Below are positions 21,101-29,528 of a DNA stretch of 64,000 nt, one piece after another. The DNA is from CAWCBH01 sp963793785 (GTDB lineage: Bacteria; Actinomycetota; Thermoleophilia; Solirubrobacterales; 70-9): positions 496,001 through 560,000 of the forward strand of contig CAWCBH010000003.1 in NCBI GenBank assembly GCA_963793785.1. The letters run 5' to 3'. Position 1 is the stretch's first letter. Every line of letters begins with the position of its first letter. The notes under the pieces are model-generated. The model did no database searches, was not told the DNA's origin, and saw only the letters and a list, made by a program, of their open reading frames with translations. A program made the translations under genes and the position numbers.

Positions 21101-21949
21101 GTGCTGACCGACTACCACCTGCATCTGCGGCCCGACGAGGAAGGCACGCCGGCGGAGCGCCACTTCACCGCCGAGAACGTCGACCGCTACCTTGCCGGCG
21201 CCGAGGAGGCCGGGATTGGAGAGCTGGGTTGCTCGGAGCACGTCTATCGCTTCACGCAGGCGCTGGAGATCTGGCGGCACCCGTTCTGGCGCCAGCAGGC
21301 CCGCGACGACCTGCACGCCTACTGCGAGTTCGTGCGCTCGACGCCGCTGCGGCTGGGCATCGAGTGCGACTTCGTCCCCGGGGCCGAGGATCGCACCGCA
21401 AACCTGCTCGAGGAGTGCGAGCTCGACTACGTGGTCGGCTCGGTGCACTTCATCGGCGACGTGGCGGTCGACCACGACCGCTATGACGCCTGGGCCGATC
21501 ATGATCCCGATGCCGTCTGGCGGCGCTACTTCGAGACCGTCGCCGAGGCCGCCCGCTCGGGTCTGTTCGACATCCTCGCCCACCCCGATCTGGTCAAGGT
21601 CTGGGGCCGGGGGCGCCCCTGGCCCGACCGCGATCCGCGCTTCTACTACGAGCCCGCGATCGAGGCGATCGCGGAGTCGGGGATCGCGGTCGAGATCTCG
21701 ACCGGGGGCCTGCGCAAGCCGGTCGCCGAGATCTACCCCTCGCCGGCGTTCGCGGAGATGTGCGTGGAGGCCGGCGCCGATTTCGCCCTCTCCTCGGATG
21801 CCCACCGCCCCGCCGAGGTCGGCGCCGGGTACGAGCAGGCGCTGGAGCTGCTCGGCGATCTCGGTGTCGCCGAGCTCTGCGTCTTCGAGGGCCGGGAGCG
21901 GCGGCTGGCGCCGCTGGGAGCCGAGGTCGGGCAAGATCTGGATCGATGA
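21101..21949 (+). CDS. PHP-domain phosphatase, histidinol-phosphatase-like
   Basis: A 282-residue PHP-fold protein. Metal-binding motifs are visible in order: TDYHLHLRPDE at residues 3-13, CSEHVY near 44, GIECDF near 85, GSVHFIGD near 112, DILAHPDL near 153 and SSDAHRP near 230. This set matches HisK-type histidinol phosphatases. Other his genes are absent from the window, so its real substrate may differ. GTG 21101 is the start. Its TGA overlaps the ispF ATG by 4 nt. Confidence 0.83.
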   Translation: MLTDYHLHLRPDEEGTPAERHFTAENVDRYLAGAEEAGIGELGCSEHVYRFTQALEIWRHPFWRQQARDDLHAYCEFVRSTPLRLGIECDFVPGAEDRTANLLEECELDYVVGSVHFIGDVAVDHDRYDAWADHDPDAVWRRYFETVAEAARSGLFDILAHPDLVKVWGRGRPWPDRDPRFYYEPAIEAIAESGIAVEISTGGLRKPVAEIYPSPAFAEMCVEAGADFALSSDAHRPAEVGAGYEQALELLGDLGVAELCVFEGRERRLAPLGAEVGQDLDR

Positions 21950-22403
21950 GCCCGGTCGGGATCGGCTACGACAGCCATCGCTTCGAGTCCGGCCGGCGGC
22001 TTGTCATCGGCGGGGTCGAGATCGACCACGACCGTGGGCTCGCGGGCACTCGGACGCCGACGTGCTCACGCACGCGGTGATCGACGCCCTGCTCGGCGCC
22101 GCCGGGCTCGGCGACCTCGGGACGATGTTCCCCGACAGCGAGGAGCGCTGGCGCGACGCCGACTCGATCGACCTGTTGCGGACGGCGATCGGGCAGATCG
22201 GGGGCCGGATCGTCAACGTCGACGCGACCGTGATCTGCGAGGAGCCGCGGCTCGCTCCCCACCGGGCGGAGATGGAGCGAGTCATCGGCGAAGCGACCTC
22301 GGCGCGGGTCAGCGTCAAGGCGACCAGCAACGAGGGGATGGGGTGGGTCGGCCGCGGCGAGGGCATCGCGGCGCTGGCGGTGGCCCTGGTCGAGAGCGAT
22401 TAG
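21946..22403 (+). CDS. ispF: 2-C-methyl-D-erythritol 2,4-cyclodiphosphate synthase (one apparent frameshift)
   Basis: Fifth step of the MEP pathway. About 152 residues after correction. Starts SPVGIGYDSHRFESGR with the metal-binding Asp and His of the family, then GHSDADVLTHAVIDALLGA, GDLGTMFPD and, near the end, VSVKATSNEGMGWVGRGEGI. A single base is missing near 22050 (GGC-AC-TCG should be GGC-CAC-TCG); the zinc His falls on that spot. ATG 21946 overlaps the previous TGA, so translation is coupled. Trimeric enzyme in the family. Confidence 0.92.
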
Positions 22404-22413
22404 GCTTGCGGCG

Positions 22414-24090
22414 ATGGTCCTGTCCAACCCCATGAGCTGGCTCTCCGACGGCGCCTTTCAGGTCAAGGTCCTCGGACAGGCCGGCGTCCTGAAGCCGGTG
22501 CGGCCCGACAAGGCGGCGAGGATGGCCTGGACGTTCGCCCGCTGGGGGGCGTCCCCGGCCACCGGCGCGGCGGTGGCCGCAATCCACTACCCGACCGAGA
22601 CGGCGCTGATCGACGAGCGCGGGTCGCTGACCTTCGAAGAGGTGCACCTGCGCACCAACGCGCTCGCGCACGGGCTGGCCGAGCTGGGCCTCGGGGCCGG
22701 AGACAGCGTCGGGATCATGTGCCGCAACCATCGCGGCATCGTCGAGGCGACGATCGCGGCGGCGAAGCTGGGGGCAGGGGTCCTGTACCTGAACACGATG
22801 TTCTCGGGACCGCAGCTGGCCGACGTGATGAAGCGGGAGGGGCCGGAGGTACTCGTCTACGACGAGGAGTTCTCCTCCCTGCTGGAGGGGGTGCCGGAGG
22901 AGGTCAGCCGGGTCGTCGGCTGGACCGACGAGGGCTCCGGAGACGACCCTTCAATCGACGAGCTGATCGCCTCCGGCGACGAGTCCGACCTCAAGCCTCC
23001 CTCGGAGGACCCGCGCTTCGTGATCCTCACCTCGGGCACGACCGGGACCCCGAAGGGAGCCCAGCGCTCGAGCCCCGAGGGCCTGGGGGGAATCGCGGCG
23101 CTGCTGAGCGCGATTCCCTACCGCAGCCGCGAGCGGATGATGATCGCGGCGCCGCTGTTTCATTCCTGGGGCTTCACCCACTTCGTGCTCTCGCTGCCGC
23201 TGGCCTCGACGATCGTCCTGCGGCGACGCTTCTCCGAGGAGGAGACGCTGAAGGCGGTCGAAGAGCACGACTGTCAGGTCCTTGCCGTCGTGCCGGTGAT
23301 GCTGCAGCGGATCATGGCCCTGCCCGAGGAGACGCTGAACCGGTACAAGCTCTCCTCGCTGCGGGTGACGTCGATCTCGGGCTCGGCGCTGCCCGGCGAG
23401 CTGGCGGTGAAGTGGATGGACCACTTCGGCGACAACGTCTACAACCTCTACGGCTCGACCGAGGTCGCCTACGCGACGATCGCCGGTCCCGAAGACCTTC
23501 GCGCTGCGCCGGGGACCGCCGGGCGGCCGCCGCGGGGCACGGTAGTGCGGCTCTACGGCGAGGACGATCGCGAGGTGCCGCCAGGCGAGACCGGCCGGAT
23601 CTTCGTCGGCAACGACATGGCCTTCGAGGGCTACACCGGCGGCGGCGGCAAGGACGCGATCGACGGCCTGCTGTCGAGCGGCGACGTGGGGCACTTCGAC
23701 GACCAGGGCCGACTGTTCGTCGACGGCCGCGACGACGAGATGATCGTCTCCGGGGGCGAGAACGTGTTCCCGCGCGAGGTCGAGGACCTGCTTGCCGATC
23801 ACGAGGCCGTCTCCGAGGCGGCGGTGATCGGGGTCTCCGACGAGGAGTTCGGGCAGCGGCTGAAGGCTTTCGTGGTCCTCGGCGAGGGCAAGCAGGCCGA
23901 CGAGCAGGAGCTGAAGGGCCACGTGAAGAGCAACCTTGCCGGCTACAAGACGCCGCGCGAGGTCGAGTTCATCGACGAGCTGCCTCGCAACGCCACCGGC
24001 AAGGTCTTAAAGCGAGAGCTGGTCGAGCGCGAGGAAGAGCAGAGCGGGCGCGAGGCGACGACCGGCGAGAAGGCCGGCAAGTCCAGCTGA
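22414..24090 (+). CDS. Acyl-CoA synthetase (AMP-forming)
   Basis: A complete 558-residue ANL-superfamily enzyme that activates a carboxylate with ATP and CoA. The P-loop is VILTSGTTGTPKGAQ near 205-219, the adenine-binding motif YNLYGSTEVAYA near 346, the GDVGHFD hinge near 423, and the catalytic lysine in RNATGKVLKREL near 530. It ends with an acidic Gln-rich tail. Medium or long fatty acid substrate is the likeliest family reading; the N-terminal extension of about 55 residues is typical of fadD-like actinobacterial paralogs. Starts 10 nt after ispF. Confidence 0.88.
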   Translation: MVLSNPMSWLSDGAFQVKVLGQAGVLKPVRPDKAARMAWTFARWGASPATGAAVAAIHYPTETALIDERGSLTFEEVHLRTNALAHGLAELGLGAGDSVGIMCRNHRGIVEATIAAAKLGAGVLYLNTMFSGPQLADVMKREGPEVLVYDEEFSSLLEGVPEEVSRVVGWTDEGSGDDPSIDELIASGDESDLKPPSEDPRFVILTSGTTGTPKGAQRSSPEGLGGIAALLSAIPYRSRERMMIAAPLFHSWGFTHFVLSLPLASTIVLRRRFSEEETLKAVEEHDCQVLAVVPVMLQRIMALPEETLNRYKLSSLRVTSISGSALPGELAVKWMDHFGDNVYNLYGSTEVAYATIAGPEDLRAAPGTAGRPPRGTVVRLYGEDDREVPPGETGRIFVGNDMAFEGYTGGGGKDAIDGLLSSGDVGHFDDQGRLFVDGRDDEMIVSGGENVFPREVEDLLADHEAVSEAAVIGVSDEEFGQRLKAFVVLGEGKQADEQELKGHVKSNLAGYKTPREVEFIDELPRNATGKVLKRELVEREEEQSGREATTGEKAGKSS

Positions 24091-24800
24091 GCCCGGCGAC
24101 GATCGAGGAGATCGCCCTCGCCGGCCCGGCGGCGCCCTGGGAGGAGCGTCGGGTTCGCGGTCGAAGGGGGCGTGGCCGCGGTGGGAACGGTTCGGCTGCG
24201 ATTCGAGGCAGGGGAGGGCGGCCGCGCCGCGGCCGGCGAAGGGAACAGAGCTGGGTATGGCGGAGGGATCGTGGGCTGGACGCTGCGCGGCGCCGCGACC
24301 GCTGACCTCGACGGCCTGCCCACCGAGGTGGGCCGCCACCGGTGGAGTGGCGCTTTTGTCCCGCATAGCGATACAAACGCGCCACACCAGCTTCCTCCAC
24401 ACCCCAACGGGGTGACGAAGGTCGATCATCTCGTCGTGACTACGCCGGAGTTGCGGCGCACCGTCAGCGCTTTCGAGGCAGCCGGCATCGACCTGCGGCG
24501 GGTCCGCGAGCCGCACGAGCCGGGACCGCCGGTTCGGCAGGCGTTCTTCCGCCTCGGGGAGGTGATCTCGAGGTCGCCGAGAACCCTGAGGCCGGCGCCG
24601 GCCCGGCCCGTTTCTGGGGGATCACCTTCCGGGTCGACGACATCGACGCCTGCGCGAGGATGCTCGGCGAGCGGCTCGGCGAGGTGCGCGACGCGGTTCA
24701 GCCGGGGCGGCGGATCGCCACCGTCCGGCGCCGGGCCGGTCTCGGCCTGCCGGTGGCCCTGATCACCGCCTCGCCCGCCCCTTCGCTCCGCCGCCCGTAG
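24087..24800 (+). CDS. VOC/glyoxalase-like domain protein (start uncertain, two indels)
   Basis: The glyoxalase fold is shown by TKVDHLVVTTPELRRTVSAF then VRQAFFRLGEV and, after a -1 correction near 24566, ILEVAENPEAGAGPARFWG and ITFRVDDIDACARMLGE. Upstream an earlier half (FAVEGGVAAVGTVRLRFEA) reads on only if one extra G near 24136 is removed, so the protein probably begins near 24087, overlapping the acyl-CoA synthetase stop. No normal start codon is visible there; GTG 24172 is the fallback. The metal ligands cannot be assigned confidently. Confidence 0.55.
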
Positions 24801-24815
24801 TAAGTTGGCGCGGCG

Positions 24816-25920
24816 ATGAGCGGACCCGCGGCAGCTCCGTCTCCTCAACCGGCGCCCGAGGAATCCCGGCCCGAGGCCGGCTCGGCGCGTGGGTCCTCGC
24901 CGCGGGCTCATCTGCGGGTCGTCGGCGAGGCGACCGAGCGCCTGCACACGAAGGCAAAGCGGCTCTCGGAGGAGCTGCGCGAGCGCGAGCAGAAGGCGAG
25001 GGCGACGGCGATCGGCGCCCGCCGGGGCGAGGAGCAGGCGCTGGCGCTGGCGCGACGGGCGGCGGAGGAGGCGCAGGCCGCGGAACGACGGGCGCTGGAG
25101 GCCGAGCGCCGCGCGGCCGCGGCCGAGCAGCAAGCCCTCAGCGCCGATTCCGGCAGCGAGGAGCAGCTGAGCCAGTCGACCGCAGCCGCACGCGAAGAGA
25201 TCAAGGCAAAGGCGCAGGAGACGCTGGCCAGGATCTCCGCCGAGGCCAGCGAGCGCGTGAGCGGCGGCGCGGAGTGCTCAGCAGCAGGCCGAGTCCCGGG
25301 CGGCGGCCGCGGTCGAGCAGGCCCACCGGGAGCTGGCCGAGGAGCGCGCGGGCGCCGAGCAGCGGATCGCCACCGAGACCGCGAGGATCGAAACGGAAGC
25401 CGGGCGTCGCGAGCTGGAGGCCCGCCAGGCGCTCGAGCGACGGATGGGCTCGCTGCTGGCCGAAGCCGAGAAACGCGTCAAGGAAGCAGAAGACCGCCTC
25501 CGCGAGGCCGACCAGCGGCTCGGCGAAGCCGAGTCTCGCGCCGAGGCCGACCGGGAAGCGCTGCTGGGACTGGAGGCAGACATCGAGCGGCGGGTGATGG
25601 CGGGAACCGCGGATGTCCGGCGCCAGTCCGAGCAACGGGTCGAGGAGCTGATCGAGAAGGTCAGCCGCGAGGCCGAGGAGGCCGCGAGGACGCGGGCCGA
25701 AGACCGCCTGCGGGCGGAGTCGGACCGAATCCGCCGCGAGGCCGAGCACCGCGCCGAGCTTGCCCGCCGGGCGGCGGAGGAGGAGATCCAGACCGCCGCC
25801 GAACGAGCGCGGCGCGAGGCTTTCACCGCCGCGGCGCGGACGGCGCCCGCCTGGGAGCGGCGTCCCGAGGCAACGGACGAGCCCGAGCTGGCCGCGACTC
25901 CCACCTACCGGACCTACTGA
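24816..25920 (+). CDS. Long coiled-coil protein (one apparent frameshift)
   Basis: About 367 residues after correction. A Pro/Ser-rich start is followed, from about residue 45, by an almost unbroken heptad-rich helix made of Ala, Glu, Arg and Gln (for example LREREQKARATAIGARRG and RRAAEEAQAAERRALEAE). One extra base near 25259 shifts the frame; the second half continues the same coiled coil through MGSLLAEAEKRVKEAEDRL. No catalytic or membrane motif. The composition suggests a cytoskeletal or scaffold protein, without recognised homology. Confidence 0.6.
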
Positions 25921-25982
25921 GCGCGGCAGCGCGGCGCCGGCGCCCGAGACGACCGCCGATGCCGCTTTAGCATCAGGCGCCG

Positions 25983-27332
25983 ATGCGGCCGGTGCGGATA
26001 CGCGACACGTTGACGGGGCAGGTGCAGCCCCTCGATCCCGGGCGCCCGGTGGGCATCTACGCCTGCGGGCCGACCGTCTACAGCCGCATCCACATCGGCA
26101 ACGCCCGCCCGTTCGTGGTCTTCACGCTGCTGGCGCGGTTCCTCGAGCGGGAGGGTTACGACGTGCGGCTGGTCGTCAACGTCACCGACATCAACGACAA
26201 GATCTACGCCGCCGCCCGCGCAGCCGGCACGGGGTCCGAGCAGCTGGCGGCGGAGATGACCCGCGCCTACCTGGAGGACACCGACCGGCTGGGGATCGGG
26301 CGTCCCGACTCAGAGCCGCTGGCGTCGGAGACGATCACCGAGATCGTGGCGCTGATCGCCGCCCTGATCGACTCCGGCCACGCCTATGAGTCGGGGGGCG
26401 ACGTCTACTTCCGGGTCCGCGGCTTCCCCGCCTACGGCCGCCTCTCGAACCGGGACACCGACGATATGGACCAGGGCGAGGAGGCCGGGACGCGGTCGCT
26501 GAAGGAGGACGAGCTCGATTTCGCCCTCTGGAAGGCGACCAAGGAAGACGAGGACACGAGCTGGGACTCGCCCTGGGGCCCGGGGAGGCCGGGCTGGCAC
26601 ATCGAGTGCTCGGCGATGGCGGAGGCCGAGCTGGGGGCGGAGTTCGCGATCCACGGCGGCGGCTCGGATCTGGTCTTTCCCCATCACGAGAACGAGATCG
26701 CGCAATCGCAGGCGGCCGGACGCCCGTTCGCGCGGATCTGGATGCACAACGGAATGATCGAGACCGCGGCCGAGAAGATGTCGAAGTCCGAGGGCAACAT
26801 CTTCCAGCTCTCGGAGGCGCTGGACCGCTTCGGCCGCGAGGCGGTGATCGCCTACCTGATCTCCGGCCACTACCGGCAGCCGCTCGCCTTCGGCGAGGAG
26901 CCTCTGCGGGAGGCCGCGGCACGGGTGGAGCGGTTGCGCAACTTCCTCCGCGAGAACCCGCCCGAGGCGGTGGAGCCCGAGGACCCCTTCGTCGCCGCCC
27001 GCCGCGAGGACTTCCTCGACGCCCTGGCGGACGACTTCAACACCCCGCAGGCGATGGCGACGGCGTTCGCGCTCGTCGGCGAAGGCAACCGGCGCGATCT
27101 GCCCGGCGCCGCGCCGGCTCTGCGCGAGATGCTGGCGCTCGTCGGGCTGGAGACGCTTGCCGAAGCGGACGGGCCGGTCGACCCTGAGGCCGAGCGCCTG
27201 CTCGCCGAGCGCGAGCAGGCCCGCCAGGCCCGCGAGTTCGAGCGGGCGGACGAGATTCGCACCCAGCTCGACGCGATGGGCTGGGAGGTCCGCGATTCGG
27301 CCGCCGGCCCGCAGCTGGTGCGAAAGGCCTGA
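25983..27332 (+). CDS. cysS: Cysteinyl-tRNA synthetase
   Basis: Complete at 449 residues. The HIGH-like motif is IHIGNARPF, and the zinc-site set is GIYACGPTVYS near 25, WHIECSAMA and GGGSDLVFPHHENEIAQS near 225. KMSKSEGN follows near 262. The anticodon domain (about 330-449) is family-typical and ends in a short basic tail. ATG 25983 begins MRPVRIRDTLTG. It is followed, 3 nt later, by rlmB, as in Bacillus. Confidence 0.97.
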   Translation: MRPVRIRDTLTGQVQPLDPGRPVGIYACGPTVYSRIHIGNARPFVVFTLLARFLEREGYDVRLVVNVTDINDKIYAAARAAGTGSEQLAAEMTRAYLEDTDRLGIGRPDSEPLASETITEIVALIAALIDSGHAYESGGDVYFRVRGFPAYGRLSNRDTDDMDQGEEAGTRSLKEDELDFALWKATKEDEDTSWDSPWGPGRPGWHIECSAMAEAELGAEFAIHGGGSDLVFPHHENEIAQSQAAGRPFARIWMHNGMIETAAEKMSKSEGNIFQLSEALDRFGREAVIAYLISGHYRQPLAFGEEPLREAAARVERLRNFLRENPPEAVEPEDPFVAARREDFLDALADDFNTPQAMATAFALVGEGNRRDLPGAAPALREMLALVGLETLAEADGPVDPEAERLLAEREQARQAREFERADEIRTQLDAMGWEVRDSAAGPQLVRKA

Positions 27333-27335
27333 ACG

Positions 27336-28010
27336 TTGCCGGCCGAGCCGGGCCAGGGGCGTGAGCGGATCTACGGCCGCCGGCCCGTGGCCGAGGCCGA
27401 ACGCGGCCGGCGCCGGGTCCACCGGACATGGCGGGCGCCCGAGACGCCGCCGCAGGAGCTGCAGCGGCTTTGCGGGTCCGCCGAGCACCAGGGCGTGGTC
27501 GCCGAAGTCGACCCCTATCCCTACCAGGACCCCGGCGGGCTGCTCGCCGCCCCGGAGAGGCTGATCGTGGCGCTGGACCAGGTCCAGGACCCGCACAACC
27601 TCGGCGCCGTCTGCCGGTCGGCCGAGGTCGCGGGGGCCGCCGGCGTGGTGATCTGCGAGCGCCGCGCCGCCGCCGTCACCGCAGCGGTCTGCAAGGCCTC
27701 GGCGGGGGCGGTCGAGCACCTCGCCGTTTCCCGGGTCCGCAATCTCGCCGATTGGCTCGGCGAGGCCCGCGAGGCCGGCTTCTGGACCTGGGGCGCCGAC
27801 GCCGAGGCGGCCCAGTCCTATTCGGACACCGACCTCAGCGGCGGCGTGGTGCTCGTCTTCGGAGGCGAGGAGAGCGGCCTGCGGCCCCGTGTCTCCGCGG
27901 CCTGCGACGGGCTGATCTCGATCCCGCGCCGGGGTCAGATCGAATCGCTCAACGCCGCCGCCGCCGCCTCGGTGGTGCTGTTCGAGGCCCTGCGGCAGCG
28001 CAGCAAGTAG
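27336..28010 (+). CDS. rlmB: 23S rRNA 2'-O-methyltransferase RlmB
   Basis: SPOUT-fold enzyme that methylates a guanosine of 23S rRNA. The 224-residue protein has an L30e-like N-terminus (IYGRRPVAEAERG, HQGVVAEVDPY) and the knot domain with LDQVQDPHNLGAVCRSAEV near 80, LVFGGEESGLRPRV near 175 and IPRRGQIESLNAAAAASVVL near 200 (landmarks), the last holding the conserved SLN motif. TTG 27336 follows cysS by 3 nt. Confidence 0.9.
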   Translation: MPAEPGQGRERIYGRRPVAEAERGRRRVHRTWRAPETPPQELQRLCGSAEHQGVVAEVDPYPYQDPGGLLAAPERLIVALDQVQDPHNLGAVCRSAEVAGAAGVVICERRAAAVTAAVCKASAGAVEHLAVSRVRNLADWLGEAREAGFWTWGADAEAAQSYSDTDLSGGVVLVFGGEESGLRPRVSAACDGLISIPRRGQIESLNAAAAASVVLFEALRQRSK

Positions 28011-28063
28011 GTGCGGCGCCATTCGGCGCCTGCAGCCGAAATTGCATTTACCCACTTTTCGAG

Positions 28064-28091
28064 TTGACAGAATCCCCGCCGGCCGTACACT
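28064..28091 (+). promoter_or_regulatory. sigH-like gene promoter
   Basis: TTGACA at 28064-28069 is separated by 16 nt from TACACT at 28086-28091, close to the vegetative consensus. The predicted start lies about 105 nt before the sigma factor GTG. Confidence 0.65.
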
Positions 28092-28137
28092 TCGGTCTCA
28101 GATAAAGGGTGAACCTCAGCTTGAGTCTGAGATCTCA

Positions 28138-28151
28138 CCTGTCATGACAGG
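28138..28151. promoter_or_regulatory. Perfect 14-bp palindrome in the sigH leader
   Basis: CCTGTCA-TGACAGG is a perfect dyad about 45 nt downstream of the promoter, a good position for a repressor site or roadblock. Upstream of it, CTCAGA and TCTGAG around 28096-28131 can also pair. No known regulator is assigned. Confidence 0.45.
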
Positions 28152-28204
28152 GCGCCCAGGGGAGGTAAGCGGCGCCACGGACCTTCTCCAAGGAGGAAGC
28201 GTCA

Positions 28205-28903
28205 GTGGCTGCATCTACCGCTACCCAGGAAACGAAGCTACCGCGGGCGCCCAGCGTCGCGGGCCCTTCTCCTCACCGTAACTCTCAACCTGAGCTTGAT
28301 GATCACTACCTTGTCGCTCTTGCGAAGGAGGGCAAGCCGGACGCCTATGACGCGATCGTGCGCCGCTACCGCGGCTTCGTGCGTCTGAAGGCCTCCTCGT
28401 ACTTCCTGCTCGGCGGCGAGTCCGACGACCTGATCCAGGAAGGCCTGCTGGGCCTCTACAAGGCGGTGCGCGACTATCGCTCCGACCGGGAGTCGAGCTT
28501 TCGCAACTTCGCAGAGCTCTGCATCACCCGCCAGATCATCACCGCGGTCAAGACCGCGACCCGCAACAAGCACATCCCGCTCAACCAGTACGTCTCCTTC
28601 AGCCAGACGCCGGCCGCGGCGGGTGACTCGGAGACCACCCTCGACGACGTCCTGCCCGGTCCGACCGTGTTCGACCCGGTCAACCAGGTGATCGCCACCG
28701 AGGAGCTGGAGAGCCTGATCTCCTGTCTATCCAGCGTGCTCTCGGAGCTCGAAAGCCGAGTCCTCTCGCTCTACCTCGACGGCCACTCCTACGAGCTGAT
28801 CGCCGAGCGGCTGGAGTGCGACACGAAGACGGTCGACAACGCCCTGCAGAGGGTGAAGCGCAAGGTGGGGATCCACCTGGCAGCGCGCGAGGTCCCGCTC
28901 TAG
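28205..28903 (+). CDS. RNA polymerase sigma factor, SigH-like (sigma-70 family)
   Basis: A 232-residue sigma factor with region 2 (DAYDAIVRRYRGFVRLKASS, GGESDDLIQEGLLGLYKAVRDY) and region 4 (VLSELESRVLSLYLDGHSYE then the HTH ERLECDTKTVDNALQRVKRK), the layout of Bacillus SigH, but no long region 1 or 3 of a housekeeping factor. GTG 28205 is preceded by AAGGAGG. The N-terminal 30 residues are Ser/Thr-rich and poorly conserved. The position after cysS-rlmB is exactly that of sigH in Bacillus, which supports orthology. What it controls is unknown; sporulation is not implied. Confidence 0.85.
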   Translation: MAASTATQETKLPRAPSVAGPSPHRNSQPELDDHYLVALAKEGKPDAYDAIVRRYRGFVRLKASSYFLLGGESDDLIQEGLLGLYKAVRDYRSDRESSFRNFAELCITRQIITAVKTATRNKHIPLNQYVSFSQTPAAAGDSETTLDDVLPGPTVFDPVNQVIATEELESLISCLSSVLSELESRVLSLYLDGHSYELIAERLECDTKTVDNALQRVKRKVGIHLAAREVPL

Positions 28904-28982
28904 CGGGACCGAACCGCATCCGCCCGGCCGTTAACGGAACCGGCACACGGGAGCGTCGCGACCGCCTACCCTTTGCGGCGGC

Positions 28983-29528
28983 ATGGGTTCGGCGCTTCGC
29001 CCGCTGATCGGCGCGGTCGCCCTGGCGGTGACGCTGGGCGTGGTCGCCGTGGCATCGGCGGACCGGATCGGCGGCAGCAAGGCCGCCGATCGCCTCCGCG
29101 GTACCGCCGGCTCCGACACCCTGCTCGGCCGCGGCGGCAACGATCTCTTGCGCGGGCGCAGGGGAGCGGACCGGATCTTCGGCGGCGGCGGTGGCGATCG
29201 CGCCAACGGCGGCGGCGGCCGCGACAAGGTCTTCGGCGGCGCCGGCAACGACCGCCTCTCGGGCGGCAAGGGCCGGGACCGCGTGAACGGCGGTAAGGGC
29301 AACGACCGCCTGCTGGGTGGCGCCGGCGGCGCGGTGCTGGTCGGCGGCCCGGGAAGCGACGAGTTCAACTCGGTGGCCGGGATCCAGGTCGGAGGGGCCG
29401 GCCCGGATCGCGTCCTCGCCCGCGATGGAGCCGAGGACGCGATCAACTGCGGGCCCGGCCGCGACGTCGCCGTGGTCGACTCCACCGAAGGGGGCGTTTT
29501 CGACTGCGAGAGGGTGATCGAGCCATGA
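28983..29528 (+). CDS. Exported RTX-like calcium-binding repeat protein
   Basis: A 181-residue protein: a signal peptide (GAVALAVTLGVVAVASA), then about ten RTX-like nonapeptides (GGNDLLRGR, GADRIFGGG, GGGDRANGG, GGAGNDRLSGG, GGKGNDRLLGG), ending DCERVIEP. Such repeats fold into a parallel beta roll that binds calcium. No catalytic domain is present. Its ATGA stop overlaps the next gene, suggesting co-expression with the phosphoesterase. Confidence 0.82.
   Translation: MGSALRPLIGAVALAVTLGVVAVASADRIGGSKAADRLRGTAGSDTLLGRGGNDLLRGRRGADRIFGGGGGDRANGGGGRDKVFGGAGNDRLSGGKGRDRVNGGKGNDRLLGGAGGAVLVGGPGSDEFNSVAGIQVGGAGPDRVLARDGAEDAINCGPGRDVAVVDSTEGGVFDCERVIEP

Noticed and set aside
24400..24425. Sequence resembling the shared box (CACACCCCAACGGGGTGACG)
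   Set aside because: It lies inside the VOC-like coding region, lacks the GATG half and has no CTAG element at 19 nt.
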